In this document: positions 22,543 to 35,326 of the stretch, in pieces | Position numbering within the stretch: the first letter of the stretch is position 1 | How the letters are laid out: each line of letters begins with the position of its first letter | Assembly: GCA_002105175.1 (NCBI GenBank) | Contig: MCGE01000008.1 | Location: 1,674,001-1,738,000, forward strand | Source: Absidia repens | Lineage: Eukaryota; Mucoromycota; Mucoromycetes; Mucorales; Cunninghamellaceae | Length of the DNA: 64,000 nucleotides | Reading direction: 5' to 3' | Program-made: the position numbers and the translations under genes | The notes under the pieces: generated by a model | What the model saw: the letters and a program-made list of their open reading frames with translations, nothing else | What the model was told of the DNA's origin: nothing | Database searches by the model: none

Positions 22543-23858
22543 ATGACTTTACTGAATCGATCTCACCTTTTTTTAAGATCATGTGGCTCGCTGTCTCTTG
22601 GATCAACAATATATAAAGCACGACTGACGACTTTTGAAGCGGGCGACTTTTGTATCCTGCGCCATATGAAATCCAGCCGCAAATACTTCATTGGACCTTT
22701 GGAACAAGAAGGAATGCGCAATCTCAAAGGTGGATCGATCGCACACAGTCAATTACTGGGTGCCCCAGTGCGCTCCATTGTCAAGACAAACAATGGTAAT
22801 GAACTTTTTTTTTTTGTCTATGATGATGACTTGCAGGTACTGACTTTTGCCTTCCTTCATAGACTCGACTGGCTACATGGCTCATTTCCCTACTTTAGAA
22901 GAATATATTCTCAATGTTCCTCGAGCGTGCACGCCTATCTACCCTAAGGATGCTTCTACAATTGTAAGTACAGAACAATGGTCCTCACTATATATATGAA
23001 AATCATATCGCTTATCTGCTTTGTTTTATATTGCAGGTTCAACTTCTTGATGCAGCCCCTGGCCATCGTATACTGGAGGCAGGAACGGGGAATGGCTCAT
23101 TGACGTTACATTTGGCCCGCGCTGTAGCAGGTGGTGGACATGTGGATACAGTGGATCTTCGTGAATCACATTCAAAAACAGCACAAAAGCATATCGAACG
23201 ATTTGAACGTGGCAAATACCAATCCCTGGTGAGTTTTTGGGTCGGCAAATTATCGGACGTATTATCAACTTCACCACACATGATACAGCAGCCTCCATCG
23301 TCGTCCATGCTCGAGGCGGAATCGTCTTCGTCATCAACTGAAGCAAACACAACGTCTACGACACTGTCACCACCAGAGGAATTATACGATGGCGTTGCAC
23401 TGGATATGCCCACACCTAGTGAAGAACTATCAACGGTGCTACCATTCCTGCGAAACGATCGATTTATTGTGTGCTATTTACCGAACATGACCCAAGTTCT
23501 TGATTTGATGCAAACGATTCGAACTCTGCCTCTGTTTATGGAAGATTGCCTGGAAGTGGAATGGAAGGAATGGGACATCAGACCAACAATTATTCGCAGT
23601 GCAGCAACAACAACAACCAGGTCGACAACCGATCCTGCTGATACGACTACCATTGATAGCACCGACAATATGTGTAATAATGACGACAATCACTCTACGA
23701 CAACACCGAAAGCAGCTTCAACAACAACAACAACAACTAAGCAAGCTCCTGTTGGAACAAACGCATGGGTATGTCGACCGAAAAATTTTGATGTCAAAGG
23801 TCACACTGCGTTTCTTGTCAAGTTACGAAAATGCAGTCCGGCTTCAACAACGTCATGA
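22543..23858 (+). CDS. Trm61-like tRNA (adenine-58-N1) methyltransferase, probably mitochondrial
   Basis: SAM-dependent methyltransferase of the TRM61/TRMT61 family, which makes m1A58 in tRNA. Exons 22543-22795, 22863-22963 and 23037-23858, joined 1176 nt, 391 aa. The N-terminus MTLLNRSHLFLRSCGSLSLG is Arg/Ser/Leu-rich and resembles a mitochondrial presequence. Family blocks: YILNVPRACTPIYPKDA, SAM motif I ILEAGTGNGSLTLHLARAV, VDTVDLRESH, YDGVALDMP in place of the usual DLPxP, and WVCRPKNFDVKGHTAFLVKLRK at the end. Two low-complexity insertions are odd: Ser/Thr-rich between the core strands (about 23280-23370) and Thr/Asn/Asp-rich before WVCRP (about 23605-23750). The cytosolic paralogue cannot be excluded as the function. 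Confidence 0.85.
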
Positions 23859-23990
23859 AGATGCAATGGACTCCTTCCTACTTCAACAGGACGACCTGGA
23901 TTATATGATACATTAACACATAATCATCTTCCCCCCTCCGTCCTTTTTTATACACAACTTTCCTTATCACAGTAGTTTAGTTGATGCTTT

Positions 23991-24150
23991 ATGTATATTA
24001 TCAAATAGAATCCTTTATTGTAATTTTTTTATCATATGTATATTATCAAATAGAATCCTTTATTGTATTTTTTTTTTATCATATGTATATCATCAAATAG
24101 AATCCTTTATTGTATTTTTTTTTTATCATATGTATATTATCAAATAAATT
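23991..24150 (+). repeat. Tandem repeat, 45-47 bp unit, about 3.4 copies
   Basis: Units start at 23991, 24036, 24083 and 24130 with ATGTATAT(T/C)ATCAAATA, followed by GAATCCTTTATTGTA and a T run. It lies in the 3' flank of the Trm61-like gene; length variation is mainly in the T run. Confidence 0.9.
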
Positions 24151-24217
24151 ACTCACTGTACGTTTTTTAAAACATCGAAGCTGACTCTTTTCTACTGGTG
24201 TCGGCAAAAATGCTAGT

Positions 24218-24800
24218 TCAAATTCCGCCCACGTGGATGTTGCTTTCCTCCCAGCTTTTTATTTTCTTTTTCCTTCTTATTTTTTTTTTTTTCCCTTCAC
24301 CATTCAGCTTCTATGGGGTCATGTTGGACTTAGAACATTGTCAGGATTAGTTTAGAAGGGTTTTCAAAACAGGGATTACAACATGCATGGGGAAACCCTT
24401 TCATTTTGGATTCAGGATTTACTATCCACCATTTGTTCACTTTTTGCCTCCATCATTAGTTTAGTTTAACTTTTTGTTAAGTTCGTCCATAGTTTTTAAC
24501 TATATCTGAATAAAATATGTCCCTTTTTGCACGCTTCAATGAAAAATGTTCCATTAGTCTCTCTCATGTCTTGTGAATAGATATCGTTTTTATCATCGCT
24601 CCATTAGATTAGTGTTGACAATTCACATGCTTCAATAAGAGGTATCCGTTTATAGCCTTTCTTATATCTTGCTTGCCTTGTTCACTATAATATATCCCTT
24701 TGTACAATAGTTCCTCTAGACTAGTGTTTTTCATTCTTCTGATCCCACAAGGGTCTCTCTCATGCTCTTTACAAGAGATCCCTTGTAGTGTATTTTTTAT
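24218..24800 (+). repeat. CACGTG-headed dispersed element, copy D (3' truncated)
   Basis: GTTCAAATTCCGCCCACGTG with CACGTG at 24230-24235, CT-rich leader, TTCAGCTTCTATGGGG, GGACTTAGA, then the stem AAGGGTTTTC and core GATTACAACATGCATGGGG near 24375. CAATAAAATG-like boxes follow. Similarity fades near 24800, earlier than in B, F and G. Confidence 0.75.
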
Positions 24801-25716
24801 ATGTGTTTCTGGCGTGGATTGCACCTAGGGTGGGGGGTATGTCGGCAGGCAATTTTATTGTTTTTATTACGTTTTACCAGTTGCTCCTCTGACTGCAGTA
24901 TAGGAAAAAATGGGAATTGTCAGTCTCTAATTTTTGAAGAGGGATATGAATTCCTCGGTGTTACATTACAGATGGTTGAAGCGGGTTAGGGTATCTATAC
25001 AAAAAGATGTTTGTACCTACTATACACCAATTTAATGCTTAACATTAGGAGGTCGAGTTTCCTTGATTTACGTCTAGCTTTCTCCCACTCCAACATGCCA
25101 ATTCCAGCTCTCCGAACATAAAATGAAACGCTCTCCTAGGTTCTGCTCTTTCGTTATATCAACAGCTCAAAACGCAATCTCTTATCTATATAATGAAGGA
25201 TCTGCCCAAAGCTGCTTATAACCTCACCTGCTCTTTCCTCCACCCTTCACATACAAAATAGATGATGCCTAGGAGAACAAAAAATAGTTATCTCGTTATC
25301 GAATTATGATATTTCACAGTCAGCGACCAATATTTTCCAGAAAAGCATTACTGTTATCCTGGAGTTTATCGTTATTCAAGGTATCGTTTATGCAGGTCCT
25401 TACTGTAATGACAGAGTGAAGTTTGAGATATTATTGACTTTTGGGATGGCAGTAAAACCACCCTAATGTCCCTTTATGGGATATCCATAACAATCATAAC
25501 ATCGAACTGCCCTTTATTCTTAATTTATTTATTTATTTTCACTCTTATTTTGTTCGGGGATGGTAATAGTTATTCCTCTTCCATACTTTTCATCATGGAA
25601 ACAGAATAAATTTTAGGCAGCCTGCGGCGATTGAAATATCACACCAATTTTTTTTTTTTTGGCTTTCGTTAGGCGCTTTTCACTTTCTTCTTCTCTATTT
25701 TCCCAATTACAACACC
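24801..25716. other. Intergenic and RPN13 promoter
   Basis: No gene recognised. The last 60 bases before the RPN13 start form a CT-rich leader (CGCTTTTCACTTTCTTC). Confidence 0.5.
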
Positions 25717-27427
25717 ATGAATCTCTATCAACAGCCCGAAAAGCACTTGGTACAGTTCAATGCTGGAAAATGCATCCGCGAAGGAAGCAAATTGAAACCT
25801 GACTTACGAAAGGGGTAAGAAAAATATTTTAGTACAAATAGTAGGCCACTAACCTGGTTTTTTTTTCGTTTCTTATGTGATACTAGGATGATCTATATGG
25901 ATCAGGTAGGGCATATGAAATGAGAGTCATTTGAGGAAGATTAGATTATACTCATCAAAACTCTTCTTTATTTATTTTCTGTGTTGCATAGGGAGACGAT
26001 CAATTGATGCGCTTTTATTGGAAGGAACGAAAAAGTAACAGTGTCCCTGAAGACGTAAGCTACTCACCACGCTTTATGAAAGCAGGCAATGCCAGTCTGC
26101 TGTTTCTATCACCTCGGAGCTCACATTTTATTATATATTTATTTTAATGCGAATTATAGGATCTGATTATTTTTCCCGACGAAGCTGAATTATTGCCAGT
26201 ACCTGAATGCACCACTGGCCGAGTCATCGTTCTGAAGTATAAAACATCTAGCCAGCGACTCTTTTATTGGATGCAGAAACGGGATGATGATATGGACGAT
26301 TCAGTGATCAAGCGTGTCAACCATTTAATCAATGACCCATCTTCAGCTCTGGATGATTCTCAAATGGATATGGATTCTTCGGATCACAATATAGAAATGG
26401 AATTGATGCAACGATTGATGGGATCTGCTGGTCAAGGGAGTCTTACTGAAGAAAACTTGCTAGAATTATTTCAACAGGCTGATCAAATGAGGTAGGCAAA
26501 AAATTAGAACGGAGGGGAGAGGGAGCGATGACGATATTTATTGACCATGGTTTATTTTGTCTCTTTAACAGCCATTCCAATAACTTTGGACTAAATGATG
26601 ACGATGAAAACAATGAAACTGACAATAATACAACCAATGCTACTGTGCCTTCAACAACTGGAACTGTTGTTACCACCACGACAACAACAAGTAATAATAC
26701 CGATCAGCAGTCTCCACCTGAACAACAATCACAATCACTACCACCATCACAGCCGCAGCAACAAGATCAAGAATCACAGTCAAACCCAAATACGAATGAT
26801 GCAATTGATCCTGAACATTATGAACAACTTCGATCCATGTTGGCTGGGATGCAACAACCCCAAGGTAAAAAAAAAAAAAAAAAAAAAAAATCGAAATCGA
26901 AATCGAAACATATCAAGACCCATCTCTTAAAATGGGAAGTGACTGACTGTTGATGTACTATTATTTTTATTATTATTGTATTAGATGAGCAATCTGCTTT
27001 ACAATTGGGTGATGTATTAACGAATCAAACCTTGACTGCCTTATTGAGTGATACACAAGTATGCGGCAGCCTGTACTCATGCTTACCTGGACAGTCTGAA
27101 CAAACACCTGAAGAAGTTCGACAAGTGACCAAATCACCTCAATTCCAGCAGGCCTTGCATAGTCTTAGTGCAGCGATTCAAAGTGGTCAATTGGGTCCCT
27201 TATTAACACAATTAGGTCTGGATGCCTCTGCAGGAAATGGTAAACTAGCAAACACAAAAAAAAAAAAAAAAAGAGGGAATGAATGGAGATGATTTTTATA
27301 TGACTATCAGCGGTATTGACTTTTTTTTTTCTTTTTTGTAGGCGTCGAGTCTTTTTTAAACGCCATTGAAAATCAAGCTAGAAAAAACGATAGTGACAAG
27401 GACGCCAATGCCATGGATGAAGATTAG
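25717..27427 (+). CDS. RPN13: 26S proteasome ubiquitin receptor Rpn13 (ADRM1)
   Basis: Proteasome base subunit that binds ubiquitin through its Pru domain and recruits UCH37-type deubiquitinase through its DEUBAD domain. Seven exons: 25717-25814, 25887-25905 (19 nt), 25992-26054, 26160-26491, 26572-26864, 26985-27239, 27342-27427; joined 1146 nt, 381 aa. Pru domain: LVQFNAGKCIREGSKLKPD, KGMIYMDQGDDQLMRFYWKER, DLIIFPDEAELLPV, TGRVIVLKYKTSSQRLFYWMQ. A Gln/Thr/Asn-rich linker separates it from the DEUBAD (LGDVLTNQTLTALLSD, LYSCLPGQSEQTPEEVRQV, SPQFQQALHSLSAAIQSGQL). It ends DANAMDED, similar to the acidic tail of the family. AATAAA at about 27480. Confidence 0.95.
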
Positions 27428-28849
27428 TAGATAGAGTAGATAGCTCATTGTAGTTTATTGTGTTATTTTGTTATTTGCTGAATAAAGATATATGTTTTAT
27501 TGATCAATTTTCATTATGTGTATGATCATGTCTATATGCAAATGTTTGCATGAGTATATATATATGTGTGTGTGTGATTGTGTGTAGCGTTGTATCTGGT
27601 GTGTCATTGAATTATGTTCTTTGTTGAGCTATCATACAAACCACTCCCCCTATTTTCATCAGTATTATATATCTGGCTCCACACACATTAACGACATCAT
27701 AGTGCATAATGGCGGTTACTTTTTTTTTTATTTACTTTTTGTTGCAGGTGTATGTACATACAGCACAACACGTTATTCGTCACACTATATAATGAAAACC
27801 AAATCAAGTTCCACAACTGGCCTCTCAAAGTCAGTATACCAATCAAATTGATAATGCAAGTACACCAAAAACTCAATCACACTGTAGGCATATGGAAAAT
27901 TAGCATTTTCGTTTATTTAATGAGGCAGAGTAATGAAAAAAAAAAATAGGGGGCATGACTAATACTAAACAGGAGTACTATCAATACTACCGTGGTGTAT
28001 TCAAATGGATTCCATGACCATTACTATATGTAATTGAAATGCTTAACTAGATCAGTTGACCGCTGTTTGGATGCATGTCAAAGGCCCATGTGGTATTTCC
28101 AAACGAGTGAAGACAATCAGACTGGGAGAGGATTGACAGACCTTAGAAAAATGTAGAATAAGAGCAAGGCAGGGTAATCAAAAGTTGTTGATCCAGTTAG
28201 CGGAAGAAAAAAATTTGGAAGGGGATAGGCGAAATCATGGTAGTTAACTTTGCATCAATCGAACATTCCCCCTCCCCCCTCTGATATAACCCACACTTAA
28301 AAAAGGGGTGCGGATGAATAACTCATACGTTGAATTGCGTTGGTTGCTAAAATGAGACGAACGAGACGATGCTGAATGTTCAGGCGTAGGTTATGAGAAG
28401 TGAGAGAGCGAGGATACTGTAGTACTGTAGTATCATCATACCGATATTGTTGAGTGTTGGTGGATGCTTCAGAAAAAAGACATTATCACCACGTTACTAT
28501 CATAATGCCCCATAGTGTCGATTGTTGTACCAAAAAAACCATCATGTTGATTGTTGTAGAAACAGGAAAAAAGAGAAAGTGGAGTGATAGGGGGTAAGGC
28601 GAAGAATAGAACAATTTTTTTAAGAGGCACAATATTTTGAAAGAAAGGTCGCTAATTTTTTTTAAAAAAAAAAAAAGCCGACTTTTCATTTTCTTGTTGA
28701 TAATATTAGATATTGTCTTTCTTTTCATAAAAATGAATTTTGTTAATTCTTACTGTATAAGGATCGTTTCCCATTTTTGTATCCATTATTGATAATGAAA
28801 AAAAACGAGAAATCATACACCCACCTTCAGGACAGTAGACACAGAAGCA
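27428..28849. other. Intergenic, no gene recognised
   Basis: Holds a TA/TG microsatellite near 27555-27580 and a TACTGTAGTACTGTAGTA tract at 28415-28432. ORFs at 27621-27949 and 28486-28728 show no coding character. Confidence 0.5.
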
Positions 28850-29586
28850 TTTCAAATCCCGACCACGTGAAATATATATTTTCCCTTTCCCGCCTTTTTT
28901 AATTTTTCGGCTCTCTTTTCTTTTTTCATCATGAAGTTATGTTGGACTTAGATTAAGGTCAGGACTAGTTTAGAAAGGTTTTCAGATCAGAGATTACAAG
29001 ATGCATGGGGAAACCCTTTCATTTTGGATTCAGGATTTTTGGACCACCATCAGATGACTTTAAAGGTCTTCATTAAGTTAATTTAGTGTTAGTTTGTCCA
29101 TAGTTTGAATCTACAACTGAATAAAATACGTCTTCCATCTACTTGCTTCAATGAAAAATGTCTCGATTGTCTATCTCATGTCTTGTGCAATAGATACTTG
29201 TTTTATTACCGTTCTCACTTTTAGATTCTTATTGATCTTTGTTCAATGAAATGATATCCCATTCGCCTTATTATACTTTGTATTGTATGTTAGATCCCAT
29301 TTTACAATCCTCAACGTTTATCATTCTCCAGATCCTGATTCGTCCATTCATGCTACCTCGATCAAATCCCCTATTACAAGGAACTTCTCATCCTTAGTTT
29401 AGTATTGGTCATTAAATACGCTTCAATAAAATACAGTATTACATTGGCAATCCTCTGACTCACCGTATAATAATAATAATAAATAATTATATTGTAATTT
29501 TTTATGAATGTCCTATCAAACATCAGTTTTCTAACTCACTCGTTATGATTACTTCCCACCACATTCTGAACCTTAGATAAGGCAAT

Positions 29587-29590
<4 letters not shown>
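28850..29590 (+). repeat. CACGTG-headed dispersed element, copy E
   Basis: TTTCAAATCCCGACCACGTG with CACGTG at 28864-28869, shortened leader, GGACTTAGATTAAGGTCAGG, core GATTACAAGATGCATGGGG near 28992, GTTAGTTTGTCCATAG, several CTTCAATGAAA/CTTCAATAAAA boxes. It ends near a T33 run at 29589-29621. Confidence 0.75.

Positions 29591-29621
<31 letters not shown>
29589..29621 (+). repeat. Poly-T tract (33 nt)
   Basis: Uninterrupted T run directly at the 3' end of element E. It could be a replication-slippage tract or, on the opposite strand, a poly-A remnant. Confidence 0.8.
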
Positions 29622-29624
<3 letters not shown>

Positions 29625-30163
29625 AATGACCAGCCCCACTCCCTAGAAACAACTATTTATCATCCAAACTAAGTCCATGCATATAGCCCTTCCAACTTCA
29701 CTGTAAACCAAAATCCAATTACGAACATAGTTCATCACCTAAACTCATTTGCTACCGCTTTCTGATTCATGTGGGCCGATCCATATAAAAGCGAATTCCA
29801 TTTAACCCAATACGGCAGCTTGTACCGATACAAATGCCTAAACTGTATAACAATTACCCTGATAACCACCCACACTACTAACAAGGTGTTCATAGACGTT
29901 ACCATGGCACACAATCTGCTTGCCAAACCAATAAAATTCAATCAATTGATATCATAGATATTAAAAAAAAAAAAGTGGACAGAGATAAACTGGTGCTTGT
30001 TTTTATTGCTATTGCAAAATGTATGTATAAAAAGTAATGGAATCATAAATAATAGATATAAACTAAAATGGCAAAAAATATAAACTACTACAAGTCTAGA
30101 TAATAATGGCTATCATGATTATAAAGGAGGGGGAGGGGGAGGGGAGAAAGGGAGAGTCTGTGA
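29622..30163. other. Intergenic and 3' region of the RhoGAP gene
   Basis: No gene recognised. The minus-strand transcript of the RhoGAP gene probably ends in here; AATAAA-like signals on minus lie near 30000. Confidence 0.5.
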
Positions 30164-31778
30164 TCATTCGTCTTGTTCAAAAATCAAGCGATAATGATCC
30201 AAAATGGTTTGCACTACCCGTACATGCAAATGGGTGTCGGCCAAACGATGCTGACCAGAGGAGTTGAGGCTGCCAGCGCTTAAATCACCCATAAGTGTCA
30301 TTCCAAAGATGGTGGCCAAGTTGCTTGATCCCATTTTGTTGTATTGTTCATATTGTCGTACCCTATAATAAGAAGGAAAAAAAAAAAGGAGTAGGTCGCG
30401 AGATAAGTTAGCCTTCTGATGGGCGGGGGAGGTTTCCTTCTTATAAATTTATTATGCCTTACTTGTTCAAGTGACCCATAAGATATTTCAGTGTCGCATA
30501 GTGGGCATCCGGAAGATCATTGATCACAGTATGTAAACCAAGAATACGCAGACGTTCGTCATCAATTTCTAAATCACAAATTTAACAAGGATTAGTCGTG
30601 TGAGTTGGTTCTCCAAAAAAAACCCATACAACTTACTAGCAGCAGCAATAAAGTGATCGTAGGCAGCTTGAGGGAATAGTGGACTTGGTAGTTCTCGGAA
30701 CCAGAGTTTCAGCACACCAGTAACATTGTTGATATCCGATCGATTTTCGTCACTGTCCAGATTGACTTGCTTACAGTCTAATTGACAAAAAAAAAAAAAC
30801 GAAATTCGTCAAAACATGTACCCGGTAATATGCAACACAGCCTCCAACCCATCGTTTTCTTTTACTTACCTCTATTAAAATCTGCTTTCAACTTTTGAAT
30901 CTGGGTGCCAGTCCCAGACTCACGATAAATACCCATGGATTGTAAACCGTATTTTTCAACTGCCTCAGCGCATTTTTGTACAATGAGAGGTACTTCTTGC
31001 TTATCGCGTTTCATCAAAGCGCTAAGCTCTATACCAAATACAGGATTGGGGTTCAGGATTTGATGAGCAGCCGTTGACTAAAATATATATATTGATTCAT
31101 AAAAAAAAAAAAGTTAACGATTTGTTTGATAGAGTCGGTTGTCACAGTTGATGGGTGTCCTACCATAATGTATTCCTTGTAAGGAACGTCACCTCGTTGT
31201 ATCACTCTGACATTTCCTGTATTTCGTTGTCCACTGCATGACTTGATAAAATTCATTAGATCCAAATCCTTGTCCACCTTTTCCGCCAATGATCGTAATC
31301 CGAGACCTATCACATAAAGAACAAGGGTGAGTCCGTCGATCCTTGGACCACGACCAACCGACACCCCTCCCTTGTACCATGTCTTACCACTATCATTATC
31401 TAATGCATAGCCATCTGCCACTAAAGCACGTTCATAAATGTACGCATATCGGGCTAATTGATATTGCAAAGCCATGCAGCATTCATCGCCTACGGTTTTT
31501 AATCCCTAAGTAGAAGAGAAAGAAAAGCGTTTCCCGTTACTAAAAACAACGTCGGCATCAACACATAATATCCTTGAACAAACAAACAATTCATACTTAC
31601 AGCCAGCATTTCAGGTAGATGCGTCGAAAAATAATCTTGACGAGCCGAATTGACAATTTGAAGTTGTTGGCGGTAATGGTGATCAGAGGCGGCGGCTTTG
31701 TTGTGGGCTTCTTCTTCGCTACGATTCAACTAGATAAAATATGTGATTAGCTTGTTTCTTCTTCTTTTTTTATTTTCT

Positions 31779-31817
<39 letters not shown>

Positions 31818-32730
31818 AGAGGAGGGAGGGGAGAATGCGGGGAAGACGTTTACCTGGTATTGGGATTTGTTTGATTTGAAGAGACCCTTTTTGGGTACAT
31901 GGTAAGGATCATTTGTTTTCATCAAGATAGCACGTTCCCATTCTTCATTTTGCATGTCGTACTTTTGTTTGCTCTAATCCATTAAGTAAAATATAAGTTC
32001 GCTTTTGGTCATCTTATCATCGAAAAGTCTTGTTTGTTTACCTTGTCCAGGGCCAATTCGGCATCGGTAAGGATTTTTTCTTGTTTCGAGCCAATATCCT
32101 TTGCATGTTTTCTAGCCTTTTCGGTGTCCTTCACCAACAGTTGCAGATCATCTGCCACTTCAGTAATATCGGATGCAAATTTAATACGTTGTTCTCCAAT
32201 ATTTTCGTGTACTTTAAGTGACGAGGTCCAAGCACTGCCAAAGGTACTATAGACAGTAAGAAGGCGAAATGAGTGGTTGAAAAAAAAAAAAAAGGACCAA
32301 CGCTATGTACATGAGTATATATTTTTCTTACCTTGATCTAGGGTGCGACTTGAAGGATTCAGTTACGGATTGCGTCAGTTTCGTCATTTGTTTCCCGTAT
32401 TCCTCTTCTATGATGGCACGTTTTTTCAAGAAAAATGATACGTCCTTTGAGGAAAGATTAGTTAGTACCTGTGTTTTACAAAGGGGGGGGAGGGAAAGTT
32501 GTTCTTACTTTAGCGGCTTGCATATCCAACTTGACCTTGTCTAACAAGAACTGGAAACCATTCTATTCAAACAAGCATTGAAAGTGAATATCTTCCTCAA
32601 ATCTTTTCATTTTGAGCCTGCTTACATCTAAATCAACAAGGCTTGATATAACGTTCTGGTCATCATGGTAGTTGACAGATGGAGTGTCGGCGGCAATTGA
32701 TGGTCTTGTTTGAGCTTCTTCCACAGACAT
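30164..32730 (-). CDS. F-BAR plus RhoGAP protein (Rgd1-like)
   Basis: Rho GTPase-activating protein that binds membranes through an F-BAR domain; fungal Rgd1 acts on Rho3/Rho4 in polarity and the cell-wall pathway. Twelve exons, my junctions: 32730-32626, 32562-32509, 32441-32332, 32246-32042, 31973-31854, 31729-31601, 31505-31388, 31306-31164, 31077-30870, 30777-30637, 30568-30463, 30362-30164; joined 1638 nt, 545 aa. F-BAR/FCH: FFLKKRAIIEEEYGKQMTKL, KHAKDIGSKQEKILTDAE, then helical stretches. RhoGAP: PNPVFGIELSALMKR, arginine finger GIYRESGTGTQIQKLK, VTGVLKLWFRELPSPLFP, LKYLMGHLNKV, SSNLATIFGMTLMGD. All junctions are GT-AG and keep frame. Somewhat shorter than yeast Rgd1. Confidence 0.93.
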
Positions 32731-33291
32731 GATGAGATGAAGTAGGAAGGAAGAAGAATGAGTGTAAAAAAGGAGCGACTACTTAGTTTTGCAGGAAGGA
32801 AAAAAGAAAAAACGAAAAAGAAAAAGAAAAAAATATAGAAAAAGAAAAAAAAAACCAAGAAAATGGAATTTAAATTCATCGTCTTTAAACATTTTGTGTA
32901 ACAGCCAGACGTGATACACCATCAAAAAAGTGTATATTGCCCTAAATGATTCTGTGTATCTTTTTGCCTTGAATACAAAAGAGTACACTCGCACAAGACA
33001 AAACTAGTTCTTTATTCAATGAGATCACACACAGGCGCAGATCAAAAGAGCATTTCAATATTGTCAAATAAAATCACGTCCCCTTTTTTTATTTTTGAGA
33101 ATAAACTATAAGATTGATATACGACTGTACACATAAAAGTTAATAAAATTGAATAATAAAACGAGACTAATAAAAGAATAGAAAAACGAGGTATGAATAT
33201 AAGAAGGTAAAACAAGTATGATATGAATGACTATAGTACTGTACAAAGGAATAAGCTAAAAATTATAATGAGAGCAGGGAGAGAAACTAAG
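32731..33291. other. Intergenic: RhoGAP promoter and acyltransferase 3' UTR
   Basis: Purine-rich (CT-rich on minus) leader before the RhoGAP start near 32735-32870, then AT-rich trailer of the acyltransferase with minus AATAAA-like signals near 33000-33170. Confidence 0.5.
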
Positions 33292-34761
33292 CTAATAATA
33301 ATAATGATGGATCAAATACGTAACTAAGCAGTAAAAGAGGTACAAAACAGGAATGTAAGGGATCATATAAAGCCAAAGACCAAGAGATTCCTTGAATGGA
33401 TGACGAAGTCGAATGGGCACAGTATATGTATGAGGACCACTATGATTCGATAACAAAGGAGTTTCATCATCATAAATCCAATCATCATCATTCGCAGCCG
33501 CGCCATCCCCATGATCAAAGGAAGTAAATCGTCCTTCTTCATAAAATTGTTCCATCCTTTTATCCTTCTCCACCCAACGATCCATCACCCATTTAGAAAA
33601 CGCGGCATCGTCGTCCACAGGTAGTTCTGAGATGTGATAACGCCGAAGATGTACGTGAATTTGTTGAGGTCCTCGTCCAGTAAATATTTGTTTCAATCGT
33701 AATGTGTCTTCCGGAATTTCTCCAGCTTGAATCCCAGGGTACCCAATTGTCAAATCATACATCCATTCCACGCTGTCCCCAAGTGTTGTCGTGCATAACT
33801 TTAATCCTGTTGACCTTGGTAATAATGTAAACAAGTTATCCGCCTATAATAATAAGTTCGTGAGACTTGTTGAATATTACATATATATTTGCATAATTCA
33901 TACCATCTTATTTTTCAAAGCATAGGCTTGAGACCGCGCACGCATTTCGTCGCATATCACTATAATAGTATTAAAACACAATACAAAGCAATAAATAAAT
34001 ATGTATACAGTATGTATGCGGCATGTATTCTAAATCTTACCGGTGCCTTCAGGGAATAAAACAAGCCACATGGGTTTATCACCAACTTTTGATCTTTCCA
34101 GGTTCTTGATAATGGTATTCTTATCATCCGCCAATTTCCGTTTCATAAATATAAAGTCAAAAAGTTGCATTCCCAGTCCAAAAAATGGCGTGTATTTTAA
34201 TTCATTTTTAAGCATGATTTTCAATGACCCATGTGCCTTGGCAAGGTACGCAATAAACCATACATAAATCCAATCAGCGTAAATCTAACCCACATAAAAC
34301 AATAAGGTTGAGTAAATACAAATTGTGTCTGTTTGCGTTGTGTGTGGGAAATGATAATACCAGTTTTTTTTTTTTTTCTTTTTTCTCTGACTTACCTGGT
34401 GGTTTGAGATAACAATGGTTCTATCCGGAAAATTCAATTCACCCGTGAACGAAGTGTCTTTTTTCTTTTTGCCAAGCAGGTGTTGTTTTTGGTTGGTATG
34501 TTTCACAATATGAGCAGAGGGAGGGCAAGATTCATCGAAATAAAAGACCATCTGACTGGGTGCCAATGCTTGAACAAGGCCGATCAAGTTTTGGGACCAA
34601 TAGCTGAGGACATGAGTAAGCTGTCTTTGATAAAGTCGTCTTGAAAACGGCCAGAGACAAACAAACGTCACCAAGGTTGCAAAACAGACAATAGCAGCTT
34701 GGAACATAAGTGACAAGAATACAACCGTACAAGCTACGATTTCCCGCAGAGTCCAGGCCAT
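33292..34761 (-). CDS. PlsC-type membrane acyltransferase (AGPAT/LCLAT1-like)
   Basis: Probable lysophospholipid acyltransferase of the ER, acylating lysophosphatidic acid or another lysophospholipid. Four exons: 34761-34396, 34284-34041, 33959-33904, 33843-33292; joined 1218 nt, 405 aa. A hydrophobic N-terminal region (ACTVVFLSLMFQAAIVCF) precedes motif I, NHQIYADW (NHx4D type, formed across the exon 1/2 junction), FFGLGMQLFDFIFMKRKL (motif II region) and LFPEGT (motif III, followed by VICDEMRARSQ). The C-terminus has a second hydrophobic stretch, LYMIPYIPVLYLFYCLVTYL. Layout and spacing match the LCLAT1/AGPAT3-5 and fungal CST26 group rather than bacterial-type PlsC. The substrate is not deducible. 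Confidence 0.9.
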
Positions 34762-35326
34762 CGATAGAATACAATAAAAGGGATCAGATGAAGAAGTTAA
34801 AGGGAAGTAGAGGTAGAAAAAAAGAAAGAAAGGTTTCTTTGTGAACAAAGAAAAGAAAGAAAGAGAGAGGAAAAAAAAAAAAAAGGAAAAAAAAAGAGTT
34901 GATTTTTTTTTTTTGGTGGCGGGATAAAAAAAAAAGGGTAACACTTGCTTCCCTGATAAAAAAAAAAAAAAAAAAAAAAAAAGGAAGTTCTCTTGCAGCT
35001 CCTCCTTACCTTAGAACTTTAATACAGCTACAGTAAGTACTATACAGTACAGAGCTATGTATGCGACTAATTGACTGATTATTTTTCCTTTAGGACCCAT
35101 CATCTCGCCAAGTAATCAAAATTGTCTATCTCTTGGTACGAATTAAGCTTTTCGATCGGTGCTCCAAAAATGGAAAGCGCTTGGGAAGCTCGCCCCTTTC
35201 TTGTTTGATCATGTCGTTTTGGAAAAATTGGGTTTTAAAACCCAGTTGAGGCTTTTTTTTTTTTTTTTTTTTGAACCTCGGCATTCTTCTCTGATTGACA
35301 AAATAGATCTTAATCTTGTGATCACA
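34762..35326. promoter_or_regulatory. Head-to-head interval between acyltransferase and TMA16
   Basis: 565 bp between two divergent start codons. Contains A/T runs (34870, 34960), a TACAGTAAGTACTATACAGTAC near-palindromic patch around 35030-35050 and a T20 run at 35252. No ORF of merit; promoters of both genes must lie here. Confidence 0.5.
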
